In this document: piece by piece, positions 11,232 to 22,117 of the stretch | Layout: every line of letters starts with the position of its first letter | Numbering within the stretch: the first letter of the stretch is position 1 | Assembly (NCBI GenBank): GCA_905147135.1 | Contig: LR990051.1 | Location: 16,831,115-16,895,114, forward strand | Source: Blastobasis lacticolella | Lineage: Eukaryota > Arthropoda > Insecta > Lepidoptera > Blastobasidae | Reading direction: 5' to 3' | Length of the DNA: 64,000 nucleotides | Program-made: the position numbers and the translations under genes | Notes under the pieces: model-generated | Databases searched by the model: none | What the model saw: only the letters and a program-made list of their open reading frames with translations | What the model was told of the DNA's origin: nothing

Positions 11232-11690
11232 CAGTAAAATTGGGTTACGTTGAAAAACGGGGGTTACATTGATCACTGACTTATCCCTGATAAGTTGTAA
11301 GGGTAAATAAATAAATAATCGTGGACAAATTCACACAGCGCCATCTAGCCCCAAACTAAGCAAAGCTTGTGCTATGGGTGCTAGATTACTGATATATTAC
11401 TTAAATACTTTTTAAATACATACTTATTATACATAGAACACCCAGACCCGTAACAGAAATTAAAATTCATCATTTCAATTTCTGCCCGGCCGGGAATCGA
11501 ACCTGGGATCTCTGTTTGACCATTGAGCCACTCAGGTCGTCAAAATGTATGTAAGATAGCTGATTCACAGCGTTGAAATTTATCAGGTTGTTACATTTGT
11601 TTGCATGAAACTAACATTTGACTTATAGAGAAAAGTGAGTGACCAATGTAGCCCTAGGACATGAAAGTAACTCCATTTTATCATATTAAT
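11232..11690. mobile_element. MITE family M1 interrupted by a SINE
   Basis: The outer segments match, in order, the MITE at 53,122-53,345. On the left lie the TTGGGTTAC and GTTACATTGATCACT words and TAAGTTGTAAGGG. On the right lie GTGAGTGACCAATGTAGC and AAAGTAACTCCA, which complement the left end. A SINE sits between them, so the MITE is older than the SINE insertion. Confidence 0.7.
11306..11545 (-). mobile_element. tRNA-derived SINE (family 2), copy 1
   Basis: Read on the minus strand it starts with GACCTGAGTGGCTCAATGGTC (A-box-like region). It continues with a GGTTCGATTCC B box, GGTCTGGGTGTTC, GGGCTAGATGGCGCTGTG, and an (AAAT)n-type tail, which reads as a TTTA run. The same order is seen at 29,966-30,212 (-) and 50,930-51,175 (+). 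Confidence 0.85.
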
Positions 11691-11699
11691 TAATCGCAT

Positions 11700-12640
11700 A
11701 GAACTCTTACTGTATAAGCTGAATACCATGATTTAGTATTAACATAAACATTTACAAGTCTTGAACCCCGAAGAAAAATAAAGACTGCCTATAAAATTTG
11801 CACGAGTAAAAAGTAGCGAATTTTTAAAAGCCACTTTTTAATAATATAAGACTTTAGGGTAACCATTAGTTGTGATAATAATATTATTAGAGAAAATAAT
11901 ACAATATTATAGAGAAAATAATATTGTAATTTTTAGATAGAGATTTTTAGATTTTTAACTATGGCGGCAAACCGTTATGCCCGCGACTACCACTATGTAC
12001 CACTGGGCGTAAAGTACCATAGAGAAACAAAACTACGTACAAATAGACTAAATATCGTACTAATATGTAGTTAGCTTGTAATTTGAAAACATACTTAACA
12101 TGTCAGGAATTGTTTAATCAATCGGAAAAAACATTCTGGCCAGTACTTTTACATTTTTGATTGAATAATGTGAATGACGCTTCATTGTAATTACTATACT
12201 TACCCTAGAGCTAATAGGAGTAGTTAGCTATTTAAAATCTGAATATCTACCCATATTGTGGACATAATTGTTTTAGCTCCAAACGCAGGCGATTGCCAAA
12301 TGTGTTTATAGGGAAGTTCGTTCCGTTTCACGCGGGGATCTCGATAGCGTATCGGTGGAGGTAATTGAGCATGAACCACTGGCGGTACGGGGTTGTCTAC
12401 AGCTGGGTTACAGCTATGGTTGTACACGAATCTGTGGGTATTATAAATATTGAGAATATCCATAGTTTTACGCTAGAAAAGGAGCATAATAAAGCATTTA
12501 GGTTTAGTTTTCGGGTTGGACAGTAGCACTGGTCTAGTGTCAGCTTATTTGTGACATCAATAACTAAGGTTAAGCAACGCTCGCAGAGTTTGGAAACTGG
12601 ATGGGTGACCGTTTCGTAATTTAAGGCTAGGCGAACTTTA
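11700..12640. other. Intergenic, no gene seen
   Basis: This is AT-rich sequence with short tandem words such as ATAATATTAT near 11,875-11,930. A GC-richer patch at 12,290-12,430 has an open minus frame but no recognisable motif. Confidence 0.45.
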
Positions 12641-12644
12641 GCGA

Positions 12645-12931
12645 ACCAAGGTCACCGACATAGCTCTAAGGATTGCCAGACTGAAGTGGCAGTGGGCAGG
12701 GCACATAGCTCGAAGAACAGATGGCCGATGGGGCAGTAAAGTTCTCGAGTGGTGACCACGTACCGGTAGACGCAGTGTGGGCCTCCTACAAGGTGGACCG
12801 ACGACCTGGTAAGGATCGCAGGTACCAGCTGGATGCGTAAAGCTCAGAACCGGTCTTTGTGGAGATCTCTGGGGGAGGCCTATGCCCAGCAGTGGGCGTC
12901 TTCTGGCTGATATGATGATGATGATGATGAA
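12645..12931 (+). mobile_element. 5'-truncated RTE-type LINE 3' end, copy 1
   Basis: The plus-strand translation reads ALRIARLKWQWAGHIARR, then WGSKVLEW, PPTRWTDDLVRIAGT and LGEAYAQQWASSG, followed by stop and a (GATGAT)n tail. This is the C-terminal end plus tail of RTE-type elements. Copies at 31,990-32,180 and 54,268-54,475 are truncated at other points. Confidence 0.8.
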
Positions 12932-13365
12932 CTTTAGCACAGCAATGAGCTCGTCACTCGTTAGGTGTGCCTCCTAATAAGTTGTGCGTTGGCGAAGCGA
13001 GCTTGACCAAAGTCTCAGGCTGGGGACCTCGAATGAATGAATGATTTATTGTTTTAAAACTTTTCACACTTTACCAGAATCTTGAATCTGAAGGCAGACA
13101 GACAAAATATAAAAAAAGTTAGCTTGCTTACGTTTCACAACCCTATCTCGACTGTTGTCTGGAAGATCTTCAATACGGCTACTTTAGAAAAGAAAGAAAG
13201 AAAGAAAGAAAATACATTTATAACACATAGCACACCACGACACAATAACAGTTACAATTACAGACAACGGACACATTAACATTTAAAATATCTTAATTAA
13301 GACAATATATTGTAGTCTCCCATGACACTGTCGGTGCCGCAGCAGCTAGCGCAAATGGTGAAATG
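12932..13365. other. Intergenic with GAAA microsatellite
   Basis: It contains AATGAATGAATG near 13,034 and GAAAGAAAGAAAG near 13,189-13,210. A segment near 13,040-13,090 resembles 32,206-32,290 and is probably another LINE 3' UTR scrap. No gene was seen. Confidence 0.45.
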
Positions 13366-14149
13366 AAAAAGTATTTATTGAATTAGGATTACGTTAATTA
13401 ATCTCTTTTCAAAAGTCAAAAATCTAACGGAAAACAAAGGGAAGTTAAGCGAGCTCATCCAGGTAGGGGGCGACGCATGCAGACCGATCAGCGCGTACGA
13501 GTGCTTACTCCGGCGAGACACCGGGCACCGATACGCGCCACGCACATAACCGCCTAGGCGAATCATGTGCGGCGCGTGCCCGGCCCCAGCCAGCCCGCCG
13601 GCGCTCACACCCGCACGCACCAGCCGGCCTACCCGCGTCGACCCCTGAGCTCGGAACAAATAAGTAAAAAGAATGTCGTCTGTCTGTCAGTATGCCGCTT
13701 CAGTTAGGAAAATTACCATCTGTGGGAAAAAGAAACGGCAAGAAACCCACAGGTACATTTAGATATGATTACATTGCATTGATACATTTGTCAATTTAAT
13801 TTGAGTGAGCCTGTCTTGATTGGAATATGATGTGAACCTCTACAAATCGGTCAAGATAACTAAAAATAAAAATAAATTTCAAAAACATAAAAAATGGCAC
13901 AGCAAAAGCAGGCCAGTCCACCAAGGCAGCACCCGTTCACGAGCATGACGCAGGGCCCAGCCATCGTCCAATTCAACCATATTTGAGGGAAGAGAACGAC
14001 CCGACCCCCATGCCACCACCAGGCAGACTTTTAAGTGAGCATGCGCTGCCAATGCCGTACACATTAAAAAAATATTTGTTATTCAATGACTATTACACAT
14101 CAAATCATCCTCACTCAATTAACAAAATTATAAATTTATAAATAACTTC

Positions 14150-17043
14150 CTATTTCGAAGAGCTAGTAGTACACCATACATTTTTGTCATTGATATATTC
14201 ATCAATTTTATAATAGGCTTTTTTCATTAAAGTTGTTTTCACCTTATCTTTAAATTGTAATTCAGGCAAATTAATAATACATTCAGGAATATGATTATAA
14301 AATCTTATACAGTTACCCATGAAAGATGAATTTACTTTACTTAGTCTGAACAACGGTGTTACCAGTTTATTTTTGTTTCTTAAATTGACATTATGAATAT
14401 CAGTATTTTTAGCAAATTGGGTAATATGCTTTCTAACATACATAATATTATCAAATATATATTGACTTGAGAAAGTCAATACATCAATTTCTTTAAACAA
14501 TTCTTTGAGCGAATCACGTCGACGTAATCCATATATTGCTCTTACAGCTCGCTTTTGTAGTTTGAAAATGATGTCACTATCAGCACACTTGCCCCATAGT
14601 ATGATGCCGTATGACATAATACTATGAAAATAACTATAATAAACTAATCTAGCTGTATTCACATCCGTTAGCCTCCTTATTCGCCACACGGCAAATGCAG
14701 CCGAACTTAACCTACTAGCCAATGATTCAATATGTGGGCCCCATTGAATTTTTGAATTTTATTAACGCCTAAGATAGTAGTTTTCTCTACCAACTCAAGT
14801 TGCGTTTTATCTAATATAACATTACATTGATTACTTTGTACATTAGGGAGGCAAAAATGAACGCATTTTGTTTTTTTAGAGTTTAAGACTAAGTTATTAA
14901 TCGTAAACCAATGAAGCACATTCTGAAGAACACAGTTTACTTCGTCTATATTATTATCTTTCCTATTAATTTTAAATATCAGTGAAGTGTCGTCAGCAAA
15001 CAAGACTATACCAGCAATATTCTGCACCATGTATGGAAGGTCATTTATATATACAAGAAAGAGAAACGGCCCCAATATAGATCCTTGTGGCACTCCAATG
15101 CTCACTTTCCCACCCGCAGATAACTCGCCATTTACATTTACTTTTTGAACTCTACCTTCTAAGTATGATTTCATCATTTCAAGACTATCATGCGTAAAAC
15201 CGTAATGTTTTAATTTTAGTAATAGTGTTAAATGATTTACACAATCAAATGCTTTAGACAAATCGCAAAAAACACCTACTGCATTATGATGTTCTTCCCA
15301 AGCGCCAAAAATTTGTTGAATGAGGCTAATACCAGCTTCGGTAGTATTGCGGCCTTTTGTGAAGCCATATTGTTGTTGATGAAATAATTTATTACTGTTA
15401 AAGTGCACAATCATTTGACTTAACATGATTTTTTCAAAGATTTTACTGAAAACGGGCAGGATGGATACCGGTCTAAAATTATTCAAACTATTTTTACAAC
15501 CTGATTTGAATAATGGCACCACTTTACTGATTTTCATGAGGTCGGGGAAAACACCTACTTCGACGCAAGCATTAAAAATGTAAGCTAAATACGGTGCTAA
15601 AATATCAACAACAGTACTTATAACTCTAACTGACATTCCCCAAATATCTTCCGTATTTTTCAACTTAATGCTTTTAAAAGCTTTAATAATAGTTTTAGCG
15701 TCTACTTCGGAATAACAAAAGCCATTTTCACAGGCACCTATATTTTCTTTTAACAAGTTTTCTGCACTAATTGGGCACGAGTTTAGCAGCGAGGTAGTTT
15801 TAATCGGTATTTCGGTAAAAAATGTTTGGAACAGCTCTGCCACTTCTTTATTTGCGGTACTAGTTCCGGTTTCTGTTTTGATTTCATAATGTGTATCACG
15901 AGGCTTTGTTTTCCCTGCCTCCTTATTTATTACATTCCACACAGTCTTAGCCTTGTTTGAAGACGAACTGATAATTTTCTTATAATGCTGTGATTTTGCA
16001 ATTAGACAAACTTTCTTAAACGTTTTTGAATATTTTTTGACATATTCTACAAAATCTTTATCATGGCAATAAGCTCGTTGACCGTATAGTTCAAACATTC
16101 TATCTCTGCTTTTGCGGATACCTAAAGTAGCCCAATCACTAAATTTAGATTTACAGTTACTTTTTATTCTTTTTTGCGTAAAAACACTTTGATAAACATT
16201 ATTGACAGAATTGAACATATCAGAAAATAGAATGTTTGGGTCATGAGAATCAAGAGAAAGGCCGGCAATGGTCTCCGATAAGGCTTGTTTGAAGTGTTCA
16301 ATTCTCCTTCGAGTAATTGGTCTTGTAATTATTTCATTGATATTACATTGTTCCGTAAAATCAAAAACAACGAATTGTCCACTATGGTCAGATCTTGTTA
16401 AATTTATAATAGCCTTTTCGTTGACCTCGCAACAGCAGAACACATTGTCGATGCAAGTCGCTGATGATTCTGTGCATCGTGTCGGCTCAAAAAATACATA
16501 ATTAAGATTAAAACTACGAAATAAGCTTATTATTCTCTTACTAAACGTTGTTTTTTCTAGTAAATTAACATTAAAGTCTCCACAAACGATTACCTTTTTT
16601 TTACACGTACAAAGTCTTTCTAAAACTTGTTCCATAGTTTTTTCAAAAATCTCATAGTTTTCATTGTATGGTGGCCTATACACACAAAGTATGATGCACT
16701 TTTCTAGCTCCACGCAGGATAACTCAATCTTATGTTCAACTGAGAGGCCAGAAACATCTTTCCGGTCTTTCGATTTAATATTTTGCCGTACTGCAATTAA
16801 TGAACCACCACGGGAAATAGATTTCCGATTAAAACAACTAATTATATTATAGTTAAATAAATTAAATGACATGTCAGATTCCCTCAGCCAGTGCTCAGTT
16901 AAACATAAAACTTCTACAGGAGTTTTCTTTAAATATAATTCTATTTCATGTTCTTTGCCAGAAAAACCTTGTATATTTTGATGAATTAATCGTAAACAAT
17001 TCTTGGGCTTTTCTTTTGTCTTAAAATCTAGTTTAAAGAGCAT
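14150..17043 (-). pseudogene. Element A ORF2: endonuclease/reverse transcriptase with one frameshift
   Basis: ORF2 starts at ATG 17,043. An APE-type endonuclease lies at the N-terminus, with IHQNIQGF, LTEHWLRE, VCGDFNVNLL and the SDHSGQF catalytic segment. The RT follows with NNFRPVSILP, QYGFTKGRNT, the palm DLSKAFDCVNH, GVPQGSILGP and the catalytic FADDTS. The frame breaks near 14,738-14,760, just after TTILGV. The next frame restores QWGPHIESLASRL and runs to the stop at 14,150. A one-base change in a TTCAAT context is enough to explain it. Apart from this frameshift no stops are seen, so the copy is young. RT from such an element would copy its own RNA at nicked chromosomal DNA. Confidence 0.88.
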
Positions 17044-17168
17044 CCTATGTCCTTAGATGATAACATGCAGGAGCCCTGGTCAATCCTACTTACGCTAATA
17101 TTGTTATAACAATTAATATTATAAGCTAACAATGTAGCAATATACTTTTTGTCCTTTTGCTTGAGATA
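17028..17168 (-). pseudogene. Element A ORF1, C-terminal remnant only
   Basis: Upstream of ORF2 an open minus frame reads YLKQKDKKYIATLLAYNI and ends SKDIGCSLN before a TAG at 17,030-17,028. The Leu-Lys-Gln-Lys-Asp-Lys-Lys segment resembles the last helix of SGNH-hydrolase-like ORF1 proteins. ORF2's ATG lies inside this frame, so the two ORFs overlap by 16 bases, compatible with termination-reinitiation. Everything upstream is lost at the truncation point. Confidence 0.7.
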
Positions 17169-17408
17169 CAATGTATCATGAAAATGAAAATGAAATGAAA
17201 ATGAAATGAAAATGAAATGAAAATGAAATGAAAATGAAATGAAAATGAAATGAAAATGAAATGAAAATGAAATGAAAATGAAATGAAAATGAAATGAAAA
17301 TGAAATGAAAATGAAATGAAAATGAAATGAAAATGAAATGAAAATGAAATGAAAATGAAATGAAAATGAAATGAAAATGAAATGAAAATGAAATGAAAAT
17401 GAAAATGA
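17168..17408. repeat. 11-bp satellite (GAAAATGAAAT)n, about 20 units
   Basis: An almost perfect tandem array of GAAAATGAAAT fills the gap between elements A and B. The same word, CATTTTCATTT on the minus strand, is the last sequence of the 3' UTR of B. A carries a single partial copy of it. The array is therefore best read as an expanded 3' tail of B. Confidence 0.95.
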
Positions 17409-18264
17409 AAAAGTATTTATTGAATTAGGATTACGTTAATTAATCTCTTTTCAAAAGTCAAAAATCTAACGGAAAACAAAGGGAAGTTAAGCGAGCTCAT
17501 CCAGGTAGGGGGCGACGCATGCAGACCGATCAGCGCGCGCGAGGGCTTACTCCGGCGAGACACCGGGCACCGATACGCGCCACGCACATAACCGCCTAGG
17601 CGAATCATATGCGGCGCGCGCCCGGCCCCAGCCAGCCCGCCGGCGCTCACACCCGCACGCCCCAGCCGGCCTACCCGCGTCGCGCCCTGAGCTCGGAACA
17701 AATAAGTAAAAAGAATGTCGTCTGTCTGTCAGTATGCCGCTTCAGTTAGGAAAATGATCATCTGTGGGAAAAAGAAACGGCAAGAAACCCACAGGTACAT
17801 TTAAATATGATTACATTGCATTGATACATTTGTCAATTTAATTTGAGTGAGCCTGTCTTGATTGGAATATGATGTGAACCTCTACAAATCGGTGAAGATA
17901 ACTAAAAATAAAAATAAATTTCAAAAACATAAAAAATGGCACAGCAAAAGCAGGCCAGTCCACCAAGGCAGCACCCGTTCACGAGCATGACGCAGGGCCC
18001 AGCCATCGTCCAATTCAACCATATTTGAGGGAAGAGAACGACCCGACCCCCATGCCACCACCAGGCAGACTTTTAAGTGAGCATGCGCTGCCAATGCCGT
18101 ACACATTAAAAAAATATTTGTTATTCAATGACTATTACACATCAAATCATCCTCACTCAATTAACAAAATTATAAATTTATAAATAACTTCCTATTTCGA
18201 AGAGCTAGTAGTACACCATACATTTTTGTCATTGATATATTCATCAATTTTATAATAGGCTTTT

Positions 18265-20175
18265 TTAATTCATTGTACAAATAATATTGCCAACAAATTT
18301 GTTGATGTCAAAAAATGTAAATGCGTTACTATAACGAGTCAAATTATATAAACATGTATTCAGTCTATGAATACGTCTATTTAATTTAGGGTCATTATTT
18401 GTGTATGGGAAAGCACACAAAGTAATTTTATTAAAATTATGGGACTGAATTTTTTGAAAACTCTCTACGATATCATTTCTAGTTATTCCCATGCTATTTC
18501 CGACCATTACTATAATATTGGTACGGTCTTCATTACATTGTTGACTAGCTACATTTATTATCTCATTAAATGATCGGTTTGGCAAACAATGATTACAAAC
18601 AGATTTATTGACATCATAATCATAATCATAATCATTTATTAATTTGTGGTACACAGGTTTATACAGTTGTTAGGTACATTTGTAGTAAAATGAAGTCTCT
18701 GCGACCTGCCATCGGCATACAAATTTTTGGAGTTTGTAGTTAAATAATATCATTAAACAAATTGATTTACAAACATTTTAAAAATTATTCATTTTAAGTA
18801 TTATAAAAAACATAATTATTTAAAAAACATCATTACTTATTAATATGCCCATGCCTTTGCCAAGCGAATCGGAATATATTATGGTGCGTATTGAACTCTT
18901 TGCCGTGTCCGTAGTGCCCGCCAATCTCGTTGTCGCCACGACGGCCGGGGCGGGTGGGGTCTTGTGGGGTCTGACGACCGCGGGCTGGATGTGGGCCGCG
19001 GGGGCCGTAGAGCGCGTCGATCTCCTTGGTATGGTGGCATAGGAGGTGGCCGCAATAGCCGGTGCGTCTGTGGCCTTGAATGGCTCGTCGACCGCGGGCT
19101 GGATGTAGGCCGCGTGGGCTGTAGAGCGCGTCGTTCTCCTCGCAGCGGCGGCATAAGAGGTGGCCGCGAAGGCCGGGGCGGCTGAGGCTTTGGGGGGCCC
19201 GCCGACAGCAGGTACGATGTGGGCCGTGTGAGCCGCGGTGGCAGAGGTGGTCGCGACGGCCGGGGCGGCCAACACCTTACACCCGGCGCCCGCGGGCTCG
19301 ACGTTCACCGCAGGAGCCGCGGTGCTCGCAGCGTGCGCCTCGGGGGCGACGACAATGTTTTGCGGCTGGGGCGCGGGGCGTTGAAGCTGCGAAGCGACAC
19401 ACTCACATTCCTCTTCTTTGGCAGTCATCAGTCGTTCGATCATGTCCGTGTTTTCATTTGACAATTTGTCCATTTCAGAGGTAGCTTCTCTCCAAGTAGT
19501 GATTTCATTTTGTGCTATTTTATATTTTCTATTTACTATCTTTAAGTCTACTTGCAACTTTTTTATTTTTTTATTCATCTCGTGTGTCTCCGTGGTATGA
19601 GTTTGTTGCGCACGTACCAATTTAGAATTACAATCTTCAAAATCAATTCGCAACTTTTTCGTTAATTTTTTAATTATATTTATATTAAGTAAAGATGCCA
19701 TTGATGTGGTCTCATTCCAGGAATTGCATAGGTCAGAAGTGTTTTCAGACACTGCTTGGTGATCATGTTCTGGTTCTACTAATTCATCATAAAGACACTG
19801 GGATTTTTGGTGTGAATCGCAAGACTGTCGCTGCTCATATTTTGTTATGATATTGTGAGCCTCGCTCAGAGCTAGCTCCAGTTCTGAGATTCTGCTCAAG
19901 GCACTTGTGTAATTCCTGTGACAGGTCTGCTGTTCTGTGAGTACGTTGCGTATCTCGTCTCTGTCCCTGGTTACTTCCAAGTACTCCTTATGCATAGATG
20001 CAAGCTCACTCTTTAACTGAGTGTTAGTGCCAATGATGCTTTGGATCTCCTGTTCTGCGTCTATGCGTTCCTCAAACAGCTGGTCGCAGAGAGTTTTGGA
20101 GCATTTCAGCTCGTCCAGCGCCAGCTGCAGCTTGCATTCGATCTCCTCGCAGGCAGCGCGTCGTGTCTTCACCAT
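18265..20175 (-). pseudogene. Element B ORF1 (gag-like, coiled coil plus SGNH-like domain), split by an insertion
   Basis: The frame starts at ATG 20,175. Residues 1-240 are charged heptad-rich coiled coil (CKLQLALDELK, LSRISELELALSEAHNII, LTKKLRIDFED). Then comes an Ala/Pro-rich linker with 38-residue tandem repeats, then IIYSDSLGKGMG, which looks like the first (GDS) block of an SGNH hydrolase fold. A small LINE insertion puts a stop after NDVF at 18,820. After the insertion the domain resumes in the open frame of 18,654-18,265 with VNKSVCNHCLPNRSF, IIVMVGNSMG and FTFFDINKF. There is no zinc knuckle. In related LINEs, ORF1 proteins bind element RNA and form particles. That role is inferred here. 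Confidence 0.82.
18618..18826 (-). mobile_element. Short truncated LINE inserted in element B ORF1
   Basis: The minus-strand sequence contains ATTTGTATGCCGATGGCAGG, CCTGTGTACCACAAATTAAT and a (GATTAT)n tail. It matches 3950-4065. The 7-bp ACATCAT occurs on both sides (18,611-18,617 and 18,827-18,833) and is the likely target duplication. Removing the insert and one duplicate leaves the ORF1 frame continuous across the site. Confidence 0.85.
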
Positions 20176-20225
20176 ATTTGAAGGTATTCGTCAGCACTGG
20201 GCGGCCTGAAACTGACAACAAACCG

Positions 20226-21770
20226 GGACAGCAGAAATTCCAACACGAATATTAGGAAGGAACACGTGAAGCTATCTTTAATATTAATCCAACTAATCTA
20301 TAGTTTGTAAATATATAAATAATATATTATATTATTTAACCTTGTCAATAGTCAAACAACCCCAAACAAATATTTAAATATCTATTAATTACTTTCTAAT
20401 ACGTACTATAAACTGCTAATTTAGTTCTCCACTTAACAAAATATTATATATTATGGCAAAGCCCTCCACTGATTTGAAGGAGGCTCAAGTCAATAAGTTA
20501 AATTATACCTATGAAATGGCAAACAAACCATACACTGCTAATTTAGTTAACTAAATATAATATAATTATGGCAAAGCCCTCCACTGTTGTGGAGAAGGCT
20601 CCAGTCAAGCAGTTATTACCAACTTACTGGCAAACAAACAATAAAATAGCCTGTTAACTATCTACTTACTTAACATTAAAAAAATAATCTATATTATTTC
20701 ACTTATTTCACTGATATTAATGTGGTCAAACAATGACTTAATACTTATACTTATACCTACGAACTATAGTTAACAAACAGCAATACAGTTTGCTAATTTA
20801 GCTGGGCAATCCCCTATTTAATATCTATCTATAAGCAATTATGCAAGCAGTTTTAAGAGGTATGGTAAATCCAATTTACGAGCCCCTGCTATTAAGAGAC
20901 TATTATTAAAATATTCTGCTAACAACTAGTAATACCTACAAATATTAGGAATCTGTAATCAGTTAATCACCTATCACTTATCGGTCTACACCTAAGTACC
21001 ACGCTAGCCAGCTGGGCATGTCAAACTACCCACCCATCCACATTACAACGTAAATGGCATAAAAAAATGGAAAAAGTAAAATAAGATAAATACAAAGCGG
21101 AAAAGATAAACAGGGGAAAGGCAGGCGTTATATAATAAATTAAAGTTAAAGTTAGATAAGAGGTCTTAGAATAAAGAGTGAAAAAAAAAAAAAAGAGGTA
21201 GGTATCTGTTTAGCACCTACTCTGTACCTAAAGCAAATCTGCAAAACGGCGGACGCATGCACCTACCGCAGAGAAATAATGTGCCTTGTGTCTTGTATTG
21301 ATGCGATATTGTTATTTCTGTGCAGTATGTGTTAGTGCTGTCTGAGGTCAATGTTTTTGTCTTCTACTTCGCTTCCACTAATTGTCAAGCGAAGAGAGCC
21401 GGTAAACTGGACCTAGTGAGTGGATAAACGTTGTTCACTAGATAATGTGAACGCTGTGCAGTTTAAAATTGCGTGTTTTGTGTTTAATAAGTGTATAGGT
21501 AGGCAAAACAAACACAACACTCCAATTCCGCCAGGTGGCGCTGTTATGTAAACACGTATCTCTGTGTACATCTGTGATTTAAAATAGAAATACTAAAATA
21601 TTTCACTTGATTTTAGTAGTTTATAGTGAATAAGGCCTTAAATATCTAGTGTAAAAGTTAGTGACAAAAATCATATTAGTTTAATCATAATCTACAGTGT
21701 TAATTGGTGACAATAATTATTAAACATTACGATCGTTTAACGTAACTTTAAACGAACTATTGAATACGCA
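20226..21770. other. AT-rich spacer with a local tandem duplication
   Basis: Two imperfect copies of a unit of about 115 bp lie at about 20,450-20,640. Each starts TTATGGCAAAGCCCTCCACTG and includes GGCAAACAAACAATA-type words. A poly-A run lies near 21,181-21,194. The part beyond 21,240 is less AT-rich but has no recognisable coding content. Confidence 0.55.
21763..21770. repeat. Candidate target-site duplication of element C, left copy
   Basis: AATACGCA here is repeated at 26,681-26,688, directly after the (CTTTA)-type tail of element C. An 8-bp match at exactly the tail boundary supports insertion limits 21,771-26,680, but a chance match cannot be excluded. Confidence 0.5.
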
Positions 21771-22117
21771 AATATCGTATAAGGTGGCAATACAAACAAG
21801 GACAACAGTGGTGTGCAACATAATCTGCAATTAGTGAATTGATTATATTCCTAATGAATGAGTGATCGTACAAATACCCTCGTTTATGAATGCAATGTTA
21901 CACATATTACAATAGCAGGGATCCATCACAACTATATCGCAAAATTCACAAGGTCACTCGTAGCATTGAGTAGTTGAATAGAAATAAGACAAGAGTTGTG
22001 CGCACGGAGACCCCGGTTCGATACTGCGATAAGACTATTCGTTTTTTTTGTTTGCTTTTTTGACAATTAATTATTATTACTTTTTTGACATTATCCCACT
22101 ATTAAATTATAATTGAC

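Larger units (their letters stand above)
13366..17170 (-). mobile_element. Element A: CR1/Jockey-group LINE, 5' truncated
   Basis: On the minus strand it holds, in order, the last codons of ORF1, a nearly complete ORF2 (endonuclease plus RT) and a 3' UTR of about 780 bp ending in AATAAATACTTTTTCATTTC. The 3' UTR contains a GC-rich patch (13,440-13,660) in an otherwise AT-rich element. The 5' end stops inside ORF1, typical of incomplete target-primed reverse transcription, and directly abuts the 11-bp satellite tail of element B. The 3' UTR is about 98-99% identical to that of B by eye. Confidence 0.88.
17398..20225 (-). mobile_element. Element B: ORF1-only, internally deleted relative of element A
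   Basis: The 3' UTR (17,400-18,247) duplicates that of element A, with only about a dozen differences by eye. At 18,247 the similarity stops, inside the last roughly 25 codons of A's ORF2. Upstream lies ORF1 instead, so endonuclease and RT are missing. The deletion junction is AT-rich, around TTAAAAAAGCC. The 5' end is near 20,200-20,270. The element has no RT and would depend on another copy for mobility. Confidence 0.85.

Noticed and set aside
17168..17408. Regular repeat that might be taken for a CRISPR array or telomere
   Set aside because: It is an 11-bp tandem satellite without spacers, and the unit equals the 3' tail of the LINE next to it. The unit is not TTAGG.
18845..19461. Several open frames on both strands with Gly/Arg-rich translations
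   Set aside because: They are shadows of the GC-rich Ala/Pro repeat in the ORF1 of element B.
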